Positions 15,629-24,092 of a stretch of 64,000 nt of DNA are shown in pieces. The stretch is from positions 8,110,001 to 8,174,000 of the forward strand of contig NZ_JANADO010000001.1 in the NCBI RefSeq assembly GCF_024199845.1, written 5' to 3'. The position numbers were made by a program, and so were the translations under genes. Origin of the DNA: Bradyrhizobium sp. CCGB12 (GTDB lineage Bacteria > Pseudomonadota > Alphaproteobacteria > Rhizobiales > Xanthobacteraceae). Position 1 is the first letter of the stretch, and every line of letters begins with the position of its first letter. The notes under the pieces are model-generated. The model saw only the letters and a program-made list of their open reading frames with translations. It did no database searches and had not been told where the DNA came from.

Positions 15629-16387
15629 ATGCAGTTGAAAGACGTAGCCGTTCTTATCACCGGCGGTGGTTCGGGCCTCGGTGAAGCGACCGCCCGCGCC
15701 ATGGCGGCCAAGGGCGCCAGGATCGGCGTGATCGACCAGAACAAGGACAACGCCGAGAAGGTCGCCGCTGAGGTGAAGGGCGTTGCGCTTCATGCCGACG
15801 TCACCAGCGAAGAGCAGATCAAGGCCGCGATCGCCAAGGCGGAAGCCGCGCATGGCGTTGCCCGCGTGCTGATGAACTGCGCCGGCATCGGCGGTTCGCA
15901 GCGCATCGTCGGTCGCGACGGCGTCTATCCGCTGGAAAAGTTCGCGCGCATCATCAACGTCAACCTGATCGGCACCTTCAACTGCCTGCGGCTGTTCGCC
16001 GAGAGGCTCGTCACCATCGAGCCCGTTGGTGAAGAGCGCGGCGTCATCATCAACACGGCCTCGGTTGCCGCTTACGAAGGCCAGATCGGCCAGATCGCCT
16101 ATTCGGCGTCGAAGGGCGGCGTCGTCGGCCTCACTTTGCCGGCTGCGCGCGACCTCGCCAGCCAGAAGATCCGCGTCAACACCATCGCGCCCGGCCTGTT
16201 CTTCACGCCGCTGCTGATGGGCCTCAACGAAGAGGCACGCAAGAGCCTCGGCGCGCAAGTGCCGCATCCCTCGCGCCTCGGCGATGCCAAGGAATACGGC
16301 GCTCTCGCGGTGCACATGGTCGAGAACCCGATGCTCAACGGCGAGACTATCCGTCTCGACGGCGCGATCCGTATGGCGCCGAGGTAG
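15629..16387 (+). CDS. 3-hydroxyacyl-CoA dehydrogenase, SDR type (HSD17B10-like)
   Basis: 252-residue SDR. The cofactor loop TGGGSGLG is at 11-18 with Asp36 (VIDQNK) selecting NAD, and the catalytic set is Ser145, Tyr158 and Lys162 (YSASK). The sequence between (CAGIGGSQRIVG, NVNLIGTFNCLRLF) and the C-terminus (LNGETIRLDGAIRMAP) fit type II 3-hydroxyacyl-CoA dehydrogenases, which oxidise 3-hydroxyacyl-CoA including branched substrates. It supplies the third beta-oxidation step for the surrounding genes. The AAAGG upstream is a reasonable ribosome site. Confidence 0.9.
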   Translation: MQLKDVAVLITGGGSGLGEATARAMAAKGARIGVIDQNKDNAEKVAAEVKGVALHADVTSEEQIKAAIAKAEAAHGVARVLMNCAGIGGSQRIVGRDGVYPLEKFARIINVNLIGTFNCLRLFAERLVTIEPVGEERGVIINTASVAAYEGQIGQIAYSASKGGVVGLTLPAARDLASQKIRVNTIAPGLFFTPLLMGLNEEARKSLGAQVPHPSRLGDAKEYGALAVHMVENPMLNGETIRLDGAIRMAPR

Positions 16388-16398
16388 TTCTCTTTTTT

Positions 16399-16551
16399 CC
16401 TTCTCCCCTTGTGGGAGAAGGTGGCGCGAAGCGCCGGATGAGGGGTTCTCTCCGCACTCGCATTTGCAAACGAGTCCGCGGAGACAGACCCCTCACCCAA
16501 GCGAGTTCTTGGTTAGCGACATACATGCCCTCTCCCACAAGGGGAGAGGGC
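16399..16551. repeat. Intergenic palindromic repeat, family E
   Basis: About 153 bp between the SDR and the hydratase genes, with outer arms CCTTCTCCCCTTGTGGGAGA and CCCTCTCCCACAAGGGGAGA and an inner pair GATGAGGGGT / ACCCCTCACC. It happens to be open in the hydratase reading frame, which falsely extends that gene upstream. Confidence 0.65.
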
Positions 16552-16593
16552 GTAGTAATCGGTACCATCGTTGCGGATCGAGGAAAGTCGCCC

Positions 16594-17400
16594 ATGTCCC
16601 AACCGCTGCTGATCGAGCATGACGACGGCGTCGACCGGGTGACGCTCAATCGGCCCGAAAGCCTCAACGCGCTGGATCCGGCGCTGATCGATGCGCTCAA
16701 CACCTACTTCCAAGGCATCCAGCGCAACCGTGACACCCGCGTCGTCGTGCTCAGGGGCGCCGGCAAGAATTTTTGCGCAGGCCTCGACCTCAAGGCGGCG
16801 ATGACGCGCCGCGCCGGGCAACAGGAGCCGCCCGGCGTCACGGAGTCGCTGGACTCGCAACGCCGTATCGCCGACATCGTGATGTTGATGCGGCGCTGTC
16901 CGCAGCCGATCATCTCGCTGGTGCAGGGCGCGGCAGCCGGCGGTGGCTTTGCGCTGGCACTTGCATCCGACATCCGCATCGCGACGAAATCGGCGCGGAT
17001 GAATTGCGCTTTCATCAAGCTTGGCCTTGGCGGCTGCGACATCGGCACCAGCTACTTTCTGCCGCGGCTCGTCGGAGTGTCCGTCGCATCCGAGCTTATC
17101 CTCACCGGGCGCTTCATCGGCGCCGAGCGCGCGCTAGCGGTCGGGTTGGTCTCGGAAGTCGTCGACGAAGACGGGCTCGACGAGGCGGCCGAGCCTTATG
17201 TCGATGCGATGATGACGGCTTCGCCTGTTGGACTGCGCCTGTCAAAAGAATGTCTCAACATGAGCGTCGATGCGGGATCGCTGGAAGCGGCGATCGCGAT
17301 GGAGGACCGCAACCAGGTCCTGTGCAGCCGCTCCGAGGAATTTTCGGAAGGCATCAGGGCCTTCCTTGAGAAGCGAAAGCCTGTCTATATCAAGCGCTGA
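16594..17400 (+). CDS. Enoyl-CoA hydratase/isomerase family protein
   Basis: 268-residue crotonase. Start set at ATG 16594, with GAGGAAAG upstream, excluding the repeat-derived extension. CoA-binding and oxyanion segments are present (AGKNFCAGLDLK, VQGAAAGGGFALALASDIRIA). Of the two classical crotonase glutamates, the second is kept (ASELILTG), but the first position, normally in a PE-xxLG motif, reads FIKLGLGG here. The protein may therefore be an isomerase or an atypical hydratase rather than a standard enoyl-CoA hydratase. Its location between the SDR and a feruloyl-CoA synthase-like ligase supports a role in degrading an unsaturated or phenylpropanoid acyl-CoA. Confidence 0.85.
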   Translation: MSQPLLIEHDDGVDRVTLNRPESLNALDPALIDALNTYFQGIQRNRDTRVVVLRGAGKNFCAGLDLKAAMTRRAGQQEPPGVTESLDSQRRIADIVMLMRRCPQPIISLVQGAAAGGGFALALASDIRIATKSARMNCAFIKLGLGGCDIGTSYFLPRLVGVSVASELILTGRFIGAERALAVGLVSEVVDEDGLDEAAEPYVDAMMTASPVGLRLSKECLNMSVDAGSLEAAIAMEDRNQVLCSRSEEFSEGIRAFLEKRKPVYIKR

Positions 17401-17442
17401 ACGAGAATGATCCGTAAAGGACAGTAATTCCGGGAGACGCAA

Positions 17443-19314
17443 ATGAGTGGAAGCGCGGCGGCGGCGATGACGAAGCCCGCCTTTCGCAAGGTCGAGTGGA
17501 TCGCGCGCGACATCGACGTCACGCGCCATGCCGACGGCACGGTGGTGTTGAAGTCGCGCATTCCGCTGCAACCTTACGAGAAGCACATTCCGGCCTCGCT
17601 GGCGAAATGGGCCAGGCAAGCACCTGAGCGCATCTGGCTGGCGCAGCGCGGCGGTCCCAATCGCGAATGGCGCAAGGTGTCCTACGGCGACGCCAAGCGC
17701 ACCGTGGATGCGCTGACACAGGCGCTGCTGAACCTCAAGCTCGAGGGACGGCCGGTCACGATCCTCTCCGGCAATTCGATCGAGCATGCGCTCATGACGC
17801 AGGCGGCGATGCAGGCGCGCGTCCCGGCGGCACCGGTGTCGCCGGCTTACTCCTTGATGAGCCACGATCACGTCAAGCTGAAATATTTGTTCGACCTGAT
17901 CAAGCCGGCCGTGGTGATGGTGCAGGACGGGCCGACCTTCGAGAAAGCGCTGAAGGCGCTCGATCTCAGCGGCGTCACCGTGGTTCACGTCGCGCGTCCC
18001 TGTGACGGCATCAAGAGCGTCAGCTTTGCCGAGGTTGCGGCAACGCCCGTGACCGCCGATGTCGACACCTCGATCGCACAGATCACGCCGCAGACGGTTG
18101 GCAAGCTACTCTTCACCTCCGGCTCGACCGGCATGCCGAAGGCCGTCATCAACACGCAAGCGATGATGTGCGCCAATGCGGCGATGATGATGCAGGTGCG
18201 GCCGCGCGATCCCGGCGGTCCGATCGCGACCATGCTGGACTGGATGCCGTGGAATCACACCATGGGTGGAAACGCGGCGTTCCATCCGATCCTGGTCGAC
18301 GGCGGTACGCTCTATATCGACGATGGCCGGCCGATGCCGGGTCAGTTCGAGGAGACGCTGCGAAACCTGCGCGAGATCTCGCCGACCTATTACGCCAACG
18401 TACCGGCCGGCTATGCCGCGCTCGCGGCGGCGATGGAGAAGGATGACGCGCTGTGCCGCTCCTTCTTCAAGAATCTCTCGATCATGGCCTATGGCGGTGC
18501 GCGGCTGCCTGACGATCTCTACGATCGCATGCAGGCCCTCGCGGTGAAGACCACCGGCGAGCGCATCGTGTTCTACACCGGCTGGGGCTCGACCGAGACC
18601 GCGCCGACCTCGACCGGCACGTATTGGGACACCGAGCGCGTCGGCCTGATCGGCCTGCCATTCCCTGGCGTCGAACTGAAGATGGTGCCGTGCGGCTCGA
18701 AATACGAATTGCGGCTGCGCGGCGTCAACGTCACGCCCGGCTATTTCGGCCAGCCGGAGCTGACGAAGAAGATGTTCGACGAGGAGGGCTTTTACTGCAT
18801 TGGTGATGCTGGCATCTTCGTTGATGACGCCGATCCGGTGAAGGGAATCATCTTTGCCGGCCGCGTGGTGGAAGACTTCAAGCTCACCACCGGCACTTTC
18901 GTGCATGTCGGCTCGCTCCGCACCGACACGATCGCGGCCGCGACGCCCGTGGTGCACGACGCGCTGGTGGCGGGGCAGGATCGCGCCTGCATCGGTCTGC
19001 TGGCCTGGCCCAATCTGCATGCTTGCCGTCAGCTCGTCGGCAATCCCGATCTGAGTTTTGCCGATGCGGTGAAGCATCCCGATGTGATCGCCTGCTTCAG
19101 GCGCGGCCTGGAGACGCACAACCGGGAATGCGAGGGCGGCAGCAGCCGCATCATCGCGCGCGCAATGTTGATGGTCGATCCGCCCTCGATCGACGGCAAC
19201 GAGCTGACCGACAAGGGCTACATCAACCAGCGCGCCGGCCTGGAGCGCCGCGCCGCGCTGGTGGAGCGGCTCTATGCGGATCAGCCCGGTGAAGATGTGA
19301 TCGTGCTGCGATGA
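17443..19314 (+). CDS. Feruloyl-CoA synthase-like AMP-dependent ligase
   Basis: 623 residues, the long form of ANL ligase seen in feruloyl-CoA synthetases. The phosphate-binding motif TSGSTGMPKAVINT is at about 225-238, followed by DWMPWNHTMGGNAAFHPIL, GWGSTETAP and the C-terminal GNELTDKGYINQRAGLERR segment characteristic of this clade, which differs from the usual TPTGK ending. It would activate hydroxycinnamates or a related aryl/alkyl acid with ATP and CoA. No vanillin dehydrogenase gene is near, and three acyl-CoA dehydrogenases follow, so CoA-linked beta-oxidation is more likely than the non-oxidative feruloyl-CoA hydratase-lyase route. The substrate is inferred from family only. Confidence 0.82.
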   Translation: MSGSAAAAMTKPAFRKVEWIARDIDVTRHADGTVVLKSRIPLQPYEKHIPASLAKWARQAPERIWLAQRGGPNREWRKVSYGDAKRTVDALTQALLNLKLEGRPVTILSGNSIEHALMTQAAMQARVPAAPVSPAYSLMSHDHVKLKYLFDLIKPAVVMVQDGPTFEKALKALDLSGVTVVHVARPCDGIKSVSFAEVAATPVTADVDTSIAQITPQTVGKLLFTSGSTGMPKAVINTQAMMCANAAMMMQVRPRDPGGPIATMLDWMPWNHTMGGNAAFHPILVDGGTLYIDDGRPMPGQFEETLRNLREISPTYYANVPAGYAALAAAMEKDDALCRSFFKNLSIMAYGGARLPDDLYDRMQALAVKTTGERIVFYTGWGSTETAPTSTGTYWDTERVGLIGLPFPGVELKMVPCGSKYELRLRGVNVTPGYFGQPELTKKMFDEEGFYCIGDAGIFVDDADPVKGIIFAGRVVEDFKLTTGTFVHVGSLRTDTIAAATPVVHDALVAGQDRACIGLLAWPNLHACRQLVGNPDLSFADAVKHPDVIACFRRGLETHNRECEGGSSRIIARAMLMVDPPSIDGNELTDKGYINQRAGLERRAALVERLYADQPGEDVIVLR

Positions 19315-19333
19315 GTGCGCAACTCTCTCCCCT

Positions 19334-19374
19334 CGTCATTCTGGGCTCGCGACTTCGTCGCGCCCCGGAATGAC
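19334..19374. repeat. Short palindromic repeat, family B
   Basis: A 41-bp stem-loop: GTCATTCTGGG ... CCCCGGAATGAC around GCGACTTCGTCGC. It is a shortened relative of the elements at 5499, 20545 and 43347 and lies between the ligase and the first acyl-CoA dehydrogenase. Confidence 0.6.
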
Positions 19375-19415
19375 GGTCTCAATGAACAAGACGAATAAAC
19401 AAGGGTAAGCCCGCC

Positions 19416-20543
19416 ATGAATTTCGATTTCTCCGACGACCAGAAACAGCTCCGCGACCAGGCGCGCAAATTCCTCGCCGAAAAATGTTCGCCCAAGGCGG
19501 TGCGCGTCGTGCTCGACGGTAAGGCGCCCTACGACAAGGAGCTGTGGAAGGGCCTTGCCGAGATGGGCTTTCTCGGGGTCGCCATTCCGGAAGAGTTCGG
19601 CGGTGCGGGTGCGGGCCATCTCGAGCTCTGCGTGATCGCGGAGGAGATGGGCCGGGCCAATGCGCCAGTGCCGTTCTCCTCGACCGTGTATCTCGCCGGC
19701 GAAGCGCTGCTGATCGCGGGCAGCGACGCGCAGAAGAAGAAGTGGTTGCCGGCGATCGCGTCGGGCGAGGCGATCGGCACGCTGGCGCTGTTCGAGGGCA
19801 AGGGCAATCCGTCGCCGAAGAACATCAAGCTCACGGCCGCGAACGGCGTGCTCAACGGCGTCAAGAAGCCGGTTGCCGACGGCGCAATCGCCGATTTTGC
19901 GGTGGTCGCTGCGCGCACGGGATCGAGCGGTCGCGACAGCGACATCGCGCTGTTCCTGGTCGATCTCAAGGCTGCTGGCGTCGAGGTGAAGAGCCTCACC
20001 AATCTCGATCCGACCCGCGGTCAAGCCGAGATCAGTTTCAAGGATTGCAAGGCCGAGCCGCTTGGCGCCGCTGGCGAGGGTTGGAGCACTCTCAGCCAGA
20101 TGCTCGACCGTGCCGCGGTGCTGTGCGCATTCGAACAGGTTGGTGGTTCCGACCGCGCGCTGGAGATGGGCCGCGACTACGCGCTCGACCGCATCGCCTT
20201 CGGCCGGCAGATCGGCTCGTTCCAGGCGGTCAAGCACATGCTCGCCGACATGTATGTGTCGGCAACGCTGGCGCGCTCCAACAGCTATTACGGCGCCTGG
20301 GCGCTCTCGACCAACGCAGCCGAGTTGCCGGAAGCCGCCGCTGCCGCGCGCATCAGCGCGACGCAGGCGTTCCAGCATTGCGCCAAGAACAACATCCAGG
20401 TTCACGGCGGCATGGGTTTCACCTGGGAATTCGACTGCCACATGTACTACCGCCGCGCCAACGCCATGGCGCTCGGGCTCGGTAGCCTCACCTATTGGGA
20501 AGACCAGTTGATCGACCGCATGCGCAAGAAGAACGCGGCGTGA
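19416..20543 (+). CDS. Acyl-CoA dehydrogenase, small-type subunit
   Basis: 375-residue flavoprotein of the acyl-CoA dehydrogenase superfamily. It has the N-terminal helical domain (NFDFSDDQKQLRDQARKFLAEK), the FGRQIGSFQAVKHMLADMY helix and the NIQVHGGMGFTWEFDCHMYYRR segment that contacts FAD. Such proteins introduce a trans-2 double bond in acyl-CoA. Together with the two larger paralogues that follow, it matches the small/large pairing of heteromeric dehydrogenases acting on dicarboxylic, steroid or aromatic side chains. It is co-directional with the ligase and hydratase upstream. Confidence 0.9.
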   Translation: MNFDFSDDQKQLRDQARKFLAEKCSPKAVRVVLDGKAPYDKELWKGLAEMGFLGVAIPEEFGGAGAGHLELCVIAEEMGRANAPVPFSSTVYLAGEALLIAGSDAQKKKWLPAIASGEAIGTLALFEGKGNPSPKNIKLTAANGVLNGVKKPVADGAIADFAVVAARTGSSGRDSDIALFLVDLKAAGVEVKSLTNLDPTRGQAEISFKDCKAEPLGAAGEGWSTLSQMLDRAAVLCAFEQVGGSDRALEMGRDYALDRIAFGRQIGSFQAVKHMLADMYVSATLARSNSYYGAWALSTNAAELPEAAAAARISATQAFQHCAKNNIQVHGGMGFTWEFDCHMYYRRANAMALGLGSLTYWEDQLIDRMRKKNAA

Positions 20544-20544
20544 T

Positions 20545-20641
20545 GTCATTCCGGGGCGCCGCAAAGAGGCGAACCCGGAATCTAGAGATGAGTGAATAAC
20601 GTCGAGATTCCGGGTTCGCGCTGCGCGCGCCCCGGAATGAC
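20545..20641. repeat. Intergenic palindromic repeat, family B
   Basis: About 97 bp with perfect outer arms GTCATTCCGGGGCG / CGCCCCGGAATGAC and inner AACCCGGAATCT / AGATTCCGGGTT-type arms. It lies immediately after the stop of the first acyl-CoA dehydrogenase and 16 bp before the next start. Confidence 0.7.
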
Positions 20642-20656
20642 GGAGAGAAGAGCACC

Positions 20657-21901
20657 ATGAACTTCGACGACACCCCGCAGGAAGCCGAATTCCGCGCCAC
20701 CGCCCGCGCGTGGATCGGTGCGAACGCGCCCAAGCAGTACGAGGACGAGCTGCGCAAATCCTCGCTCGGCCGCACGGTGCTCAAGAACGCCAACATCCTT
20801 GAAGTGGCAAAAGCCTGGCAGAAGAAGAAGGCCGACGCCGGCTGGGCCTGCCTGCACTGGCCGAAGGAGTATGGCGGCCGCGGTTCGTCACCGATCGAGC
20901 GCGTGATCTGGCAGCAGGAAGAAGGGCCGTTCGGCCAGTTGTCCCGCATGTTCATCATCGGCCACGGCATGTGCGGGCCGACCATGATGGCATTCGCGCG
21001 CGAGGAGCATAAGCGTACCTATCTGCCGCCACTCGCGTCCGGCGAGAAGGTATGGTGCCAGCTGTTCTCCGAGCCGGCCGGCGGCTCGGATGTCGCAGGG
21101 CTTCGCACGCGGGCCGAGAAGGACGGCGACGACTGGATCATCAACGGCCAGAAGATCTGGACCTCGGGCGCGCATTATTCCGACTTCGGCATCTTGCTCA
21201 CCCGCACCGATCCCACCGTGCCCAAGCACAAGGGCCTCACCATGTTCTTCCTGGACATGAAAAGCCCGGGCGTCGAGGTCAGGCCGATCAAGCAGGCGAG
21301 CGGCGCCTCCGACTTCAACGAGGTCTATTTCACCAACGTCCGCATCCCCGACCATCAACGCCTCGGCGAGGTCGGTGACGGCTGGAACGTTTCGCTCACC
21401 ACGCTGATGAACGAGCGCAGCGCGATCGGCGCGGCCGTCTCGACCGGCTTCCCCGAACTGTTTGAATACTGCTCCAGTCTGATGCTCGACGACGGCCCGG
21501 CGATCGAGGATCGCGCGGTGCGTTCGAAACTGGCGAACTGGGCGGTGAAGGCAAGCGGCCTGAAATACACCAGCATGCGCGCGATCTCCGCGCTGTCGAA
21601 GGGCGAGCGGCCGGGACCGGAGAATTCCATCGGTAAGCTGGTGGCGGGCTCCATGATCCAGGACGTTGCGACCTACGCACTGGACTTGCAGGGCGCGAGC
21701 GGCGTGGTCAGCGGCGAGGATGCCGAGCTCGCCGGCCGCTTCCAGGCGATGCTGCTGCGGGCGCCGGGCACCCGCGTCGAAGGTGGCACCGACGAGATCA
21801 TGCGCAACATCATCGCCGAGCGGGTGCTGGGCCTGCCCGGCGACATCCGTGTCGACAAGGACATGCCGTTCAACAAGATCCCGACCAAGGGAAGAGGGTA
21901 G
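20657..21901 (+). CDS. Acyl-CoA dehydrogenase, large-type, tandem copy 1
   Basis: 414 residues beginning MNFDDTPQEAEFRATARAW. Conserved elements are the flavin/substrate region WCQLFSEPAGGSDVAGLRTRA, GQKIWTSGAHYSDF, and the C-terminal VEGGTDEIMRNIIAERVLGLPG. The canonical catalytic-Glu position (the YEG of medium-chain enzymes) reads VEGG, so a carboxylate is available. GGAGAGAAG precedes the ATG. It is strikingly similar to the next gene, from which it is separated by 9 bp, and the two end in nearly the same IRVDKDMPFNKIPTKGR tail. This implies a recent tandem duplication. Confidence 0.92.
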   Translation: MNFDDTPQEAEFRATARAWIGANAPKQYEDELRKSSLGRTVLKNANILEVAKAWQKKKADAGWACLHWPKEYGGRGSSPIERVIWQQEEGPFGQLSRMFIIGHGMCGPTMMAFAREEHKRTYLPPLASGEKVWCQLFSEPAGGSDVAGLRTRAEKDGDDWIINGQKIWTSGAHYSDFGILLTRTDPTVPKHKGLTMFFLDMKSPGVEVRPIKQASGASDFNEVYFTNVRIPDHQRLGEVGDGWNVSLTTLMNERSAIGAAVSTGFPELFEYCSSLMLDDGPAIEDRAVRSKLANWAVKASGLKYTSMRAISALSKGERPGPENSIGKLVAGSMIQDVATYALDLQGASGVVSGEDAELAGRFQAMLLRAPGTRVEGGTDEIMRNIIAERVLGLPGDIRVDKDMPFNKIPTKGRG

Positions 21902-21910
21902 AGGTCCGCC

Positions 21911-23155
21911 ATGAATTTCGACGACACCCCGCAGGAAGCCGCATTCCGCGAGACCGCGCGCAAATGGGTCGCCGCTAACGCACCGAAGGAATTCGAGCAG
22001 GAGCTGTCAAAATCCTCGCTCGGCCGCATCAAGCTTGCGAAGCATGACATGGTCGATGTCGGCAAGGCCTGGCAGAAGAAGAAGTTCGAGGGCAATTGGG
22101 CCTGCCTGCACTGGCCGAAGGAGTATGGTGGTCGCGGCGCGACGCCGATCGAGCGCGTGATCTGGCAGCAGGAGGAGGGCGTCTACGGCAAGCTGACGCA
22201 GCCGTTCCAGATCGGCGAGGGCATGTGCGGCCCGACCGTGATGGCGTTCGGCAGCGAGGACGCCAAGCGCCGATATCTGCCGAAGCTGGCTTCAGGCGAG
22301 GAGATCTGGTGCCAGCTGTTCTCCGAGCCGTCGGCTGGCTCCGACGTCGCGGGCCTGCGCACGCGCGCCGAGAAGAAGGGCGACAATTGGGTCGTCAACG
22401 GCCAGAAGATCTGGACCTCGGGCGCGCATTATTCCGACTACGGCCTTTTGATCGCGCGCACCGATCCTGATGTGCCCAAGCACAAGGGCCTCACAATGTT
22501 CTTCCTGGACATGAAGAGCTCAGGCGTCGAGGTGCGCCCGATCAAGCAGGCCAATGGCATGCAGGAGTTCAACGAGGTCTATTTCACCGACGTGGTGATT
22601 CCGGACAGCCAGCGTCTCGGCGCCGTCGGTGAGGGCTGGAGCGTGTCGCTGACCACGCTGATGAATGAGCGCATGTCGATCGGCTCGCGGCTTGCGACCG
22701 GCGTGCCTGAAATGTTCGAGTTCTGCTCCAGCTTGATGCTGGAGGACGGGCTTGCCATCGATGATCCCGCCGTGCGCTCGAAGCTCGCGAGCTGGGCGGT
22801 GAAATCGAGCGGGTTGAAATACACCAGCTATCGCGCGATCTCGGCGCTGTCCAAGGGCGAGCGGCCGGGCCCGGAGAATTCGATCGGCAAGCTGGTGTCG
22901 GGCATGATGCTCCAGGACATCGCGACCTACGCCATGGACCTCCAGGGCGCGGCCGGTGTTCTCACCGGCGGCGACGAGGAGACGGTGCAGGGCCAATTCC
23001 AGCAGATGCTGCTGTCCTCACCCTCGATGCGCATCGCCGGCGGCACCGACGAGATCTTGCGCAACATCATCGCCGAGCGGGTGCTGGGTCTTCCGGGCGA
23101 CATTCGCGTCGACAAGGACGTTCCGTATAACAAGATCCCGACCAAGGGGCGGTGA
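21911..23155 (+). CDS. Acyl-CoA dehydrogenase, large-type, tandem copy 2
   Basis: 414 residues, the same length as copy 1, with shared blocks such as RAISALSKGERPGPENSIGK and NIIAERVLGLPGDIRVDKD. At the canonical catalytic-Glu position it has Ala (RIAGGTDEIL) where copy 1 has Glu (RVEGGTDEIM). Many FadE-type enzymes carry IAGG and use a glutamate elsewhere, so activity is not excluded, but the pair is asymmetrical and could form a heteromer with one functional site type. It is probably translated from the same message as copy 1. Confidence 0.92.
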   Translation: MNFDDTPQEAAFRETARKWVAANAPKEFEQELSKSSLGRIKLAKHDMVDVGKAWQKKKFEGNWACLHWPKEYGGRGATPIERVIWQQEEGVYGKLTQPFQIGEGMCGPTVMAFGSEDAKRRYLPKLASGEEIWCQLFSEPSAGSDVAGLRTRAEKKGDNWVVNGQKIWTSGAHYSDYGLLIARTDPDVPKHKGLTMFFLDMKSSGVEVRPIKQANGMQEFNEVYFTDVVIPDSQRLGAVGEGWSVSLTTLMNERMSIGSRLATGVPEMFEFCSSLMLEDGLAIDDPAVRSKLASWAVKSSGLKYTSYRAISALSKGERPGPENSIGKLVSGMMLQDIATYAMDLQGAAGVLTGGDEETVQGQFQQMLLSSPSMRIAGGTDEILRNIIAERVLGLPGDIRVDKDVPYNKIPTKGR

Positions 23156-23177
23156 TCCAGCCTCTCGCTGCATCTCG

Positions 23178-23271
23178 TAGGGTGGGCAAAGCAAAGCGTG
23201 CCCACCATATGCAGATGCGCCGGGGAAAGTCTGTCGGTGGGCACGGCGCGATGCGCCTTTGCCCACCCTAC
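23178..23271. repeat. Intergenic palindromic repeat, family F
   Basis: About 94 bp with long inverted arms: TAGGGTGGGCAAAGC at the left and GCCTTTGCCCACCCTA at the right, plus inner GTGCCCACC / GGTGGGCAC. It sits between the second large dehydrogenase and the nitroreductase. This family occurs once in the window. Confidence 0.7.
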
Positions 23272-23292
23272 CAGAAGGGCGCGAGCTGATCC

Positions 23293-23991
23293 ATGGATGC
23301 TAAAGTGAAACAAGACGACCGCATCGGCGTGCTCGAAGAGCTTCTCAACGAGCGCTACTCCGTCCGCGCCTTCCTCCCGAGGGAGGTCGACCGCGCCACC
23401 ATCGAGCACGTGCTGACCACCGCGCAGCGCACGGCCTCATGGTGCAACAGCCAGCCCTGGCAGGTCGTCATCGCCAGCGGCGCGGCCAGGGAGCGCTTTC
23501 GCCAGGCGATCTACAAGGAGGCCGCGGGTGGTCTCGGCGACGACTACGATTTCACGCCGCCGCGCGAATATGTCGGCGTCTATCTCGAGCGCCGGCGCGA
23601 GAGCGGCTTCCAGCTCTACAACACGCTGGGCATCGCCCGCGGAGACAGAGCCGCCTACGCCAGGCAGGCGCTGGAGAACTACAATTTCTTCGGCGCACCC
23701 CACGTGGCCGTCATCCACACCAACGAGCCGCTCGGCATCTACGGCGCGATCGATTGCGGCGCCTATGTCTCGAATTTCATGCTGGCCGCGCAGGCGCTCG
23801 GGCTCGGCACCATTCCGCAGGCGGCGCTCGCGAGGCACTCCGGTTTGATCCGCCGCCACTTCAACCTGCCCGACGATCGCCGCGTCGTCTGCGGCATCTC
23901 GTTCGGCTATGCCGACCACACCCACAAGGTCAATAGCTACCGCACCTCGCGGGCCAATGTCGCTGATACCGTGACCTTCGTGGACGAGTGA
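23293..23991 (+). CDS. Nitroreductase family protein
   Basis: 232-residue FMN-dependent oxidoreductase. N-terminal RYSVRAFLPREVDRATIE and WCNSQPWQVVIASG form the FMN phosphate and pterin-side contacts, and AIDCGAYVSNFMLAAQALGLGTIPQAAL is the conserved core helix. Such enzymes reduce nitro groups, quinones or enoates with NAD(P)H. It is the last gene of the plus-strand acyl-CoA island, set off by a repeat, so it may or may not share the operon. A terminator-like hairpin follows at 24036. Confidence 0.88.
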   Translation: MDAKVKQDDRIGVLEELLNERYSVRAFLPREVDRATIEHVLTTAQRTASWCNSQPWQVVIASGAARERFRQAIYKEAAGGLGDDYDFTPPREYVGVYLERRRESGFQLYNTLGIARGDRAAYARQALENYNFFGAPHVAVIHTNEPLGIYGAIDCGAYVSNFMLAAQALGLGTIPQAALARHSGLIRRHFNLPDDRRVVCGISFGYADHTHKVNSYRTSRANVADTVTFVDE

Positions 23992-24035
23992 CCGGCGCCG
24001 CGAGCTTGGCGCCATCGGTTTTTCGCACTCAAGCA

Positions 24036-24061
24036 AAGGCGGCCGCGGAAGCGGCCGCCTT
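24036..24061. terminator. Bidirectional terminator between nitroreductase and ecfG
   Basis: An 11-bp perfect stem AAGGCGGCCGC / GCGGCCGCCTT with a GGAA loop lies between convergent genes. Short A/T flanks occur on both sides (CAAAGG, CCTTCATG), so it can serve both directions. Confidence 0.7.
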
Positions 24062-24092
24062 CATGTTGTCTCGAACCTGATGGCGCCGGCCG

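Noticed and set aside
16411..16593. N-terminal extension of the enoyl-CoA hydratase
   Set aside because: The extension is the translated palindromic repeat; the crotonase homology and ribosome site begin at 16594.
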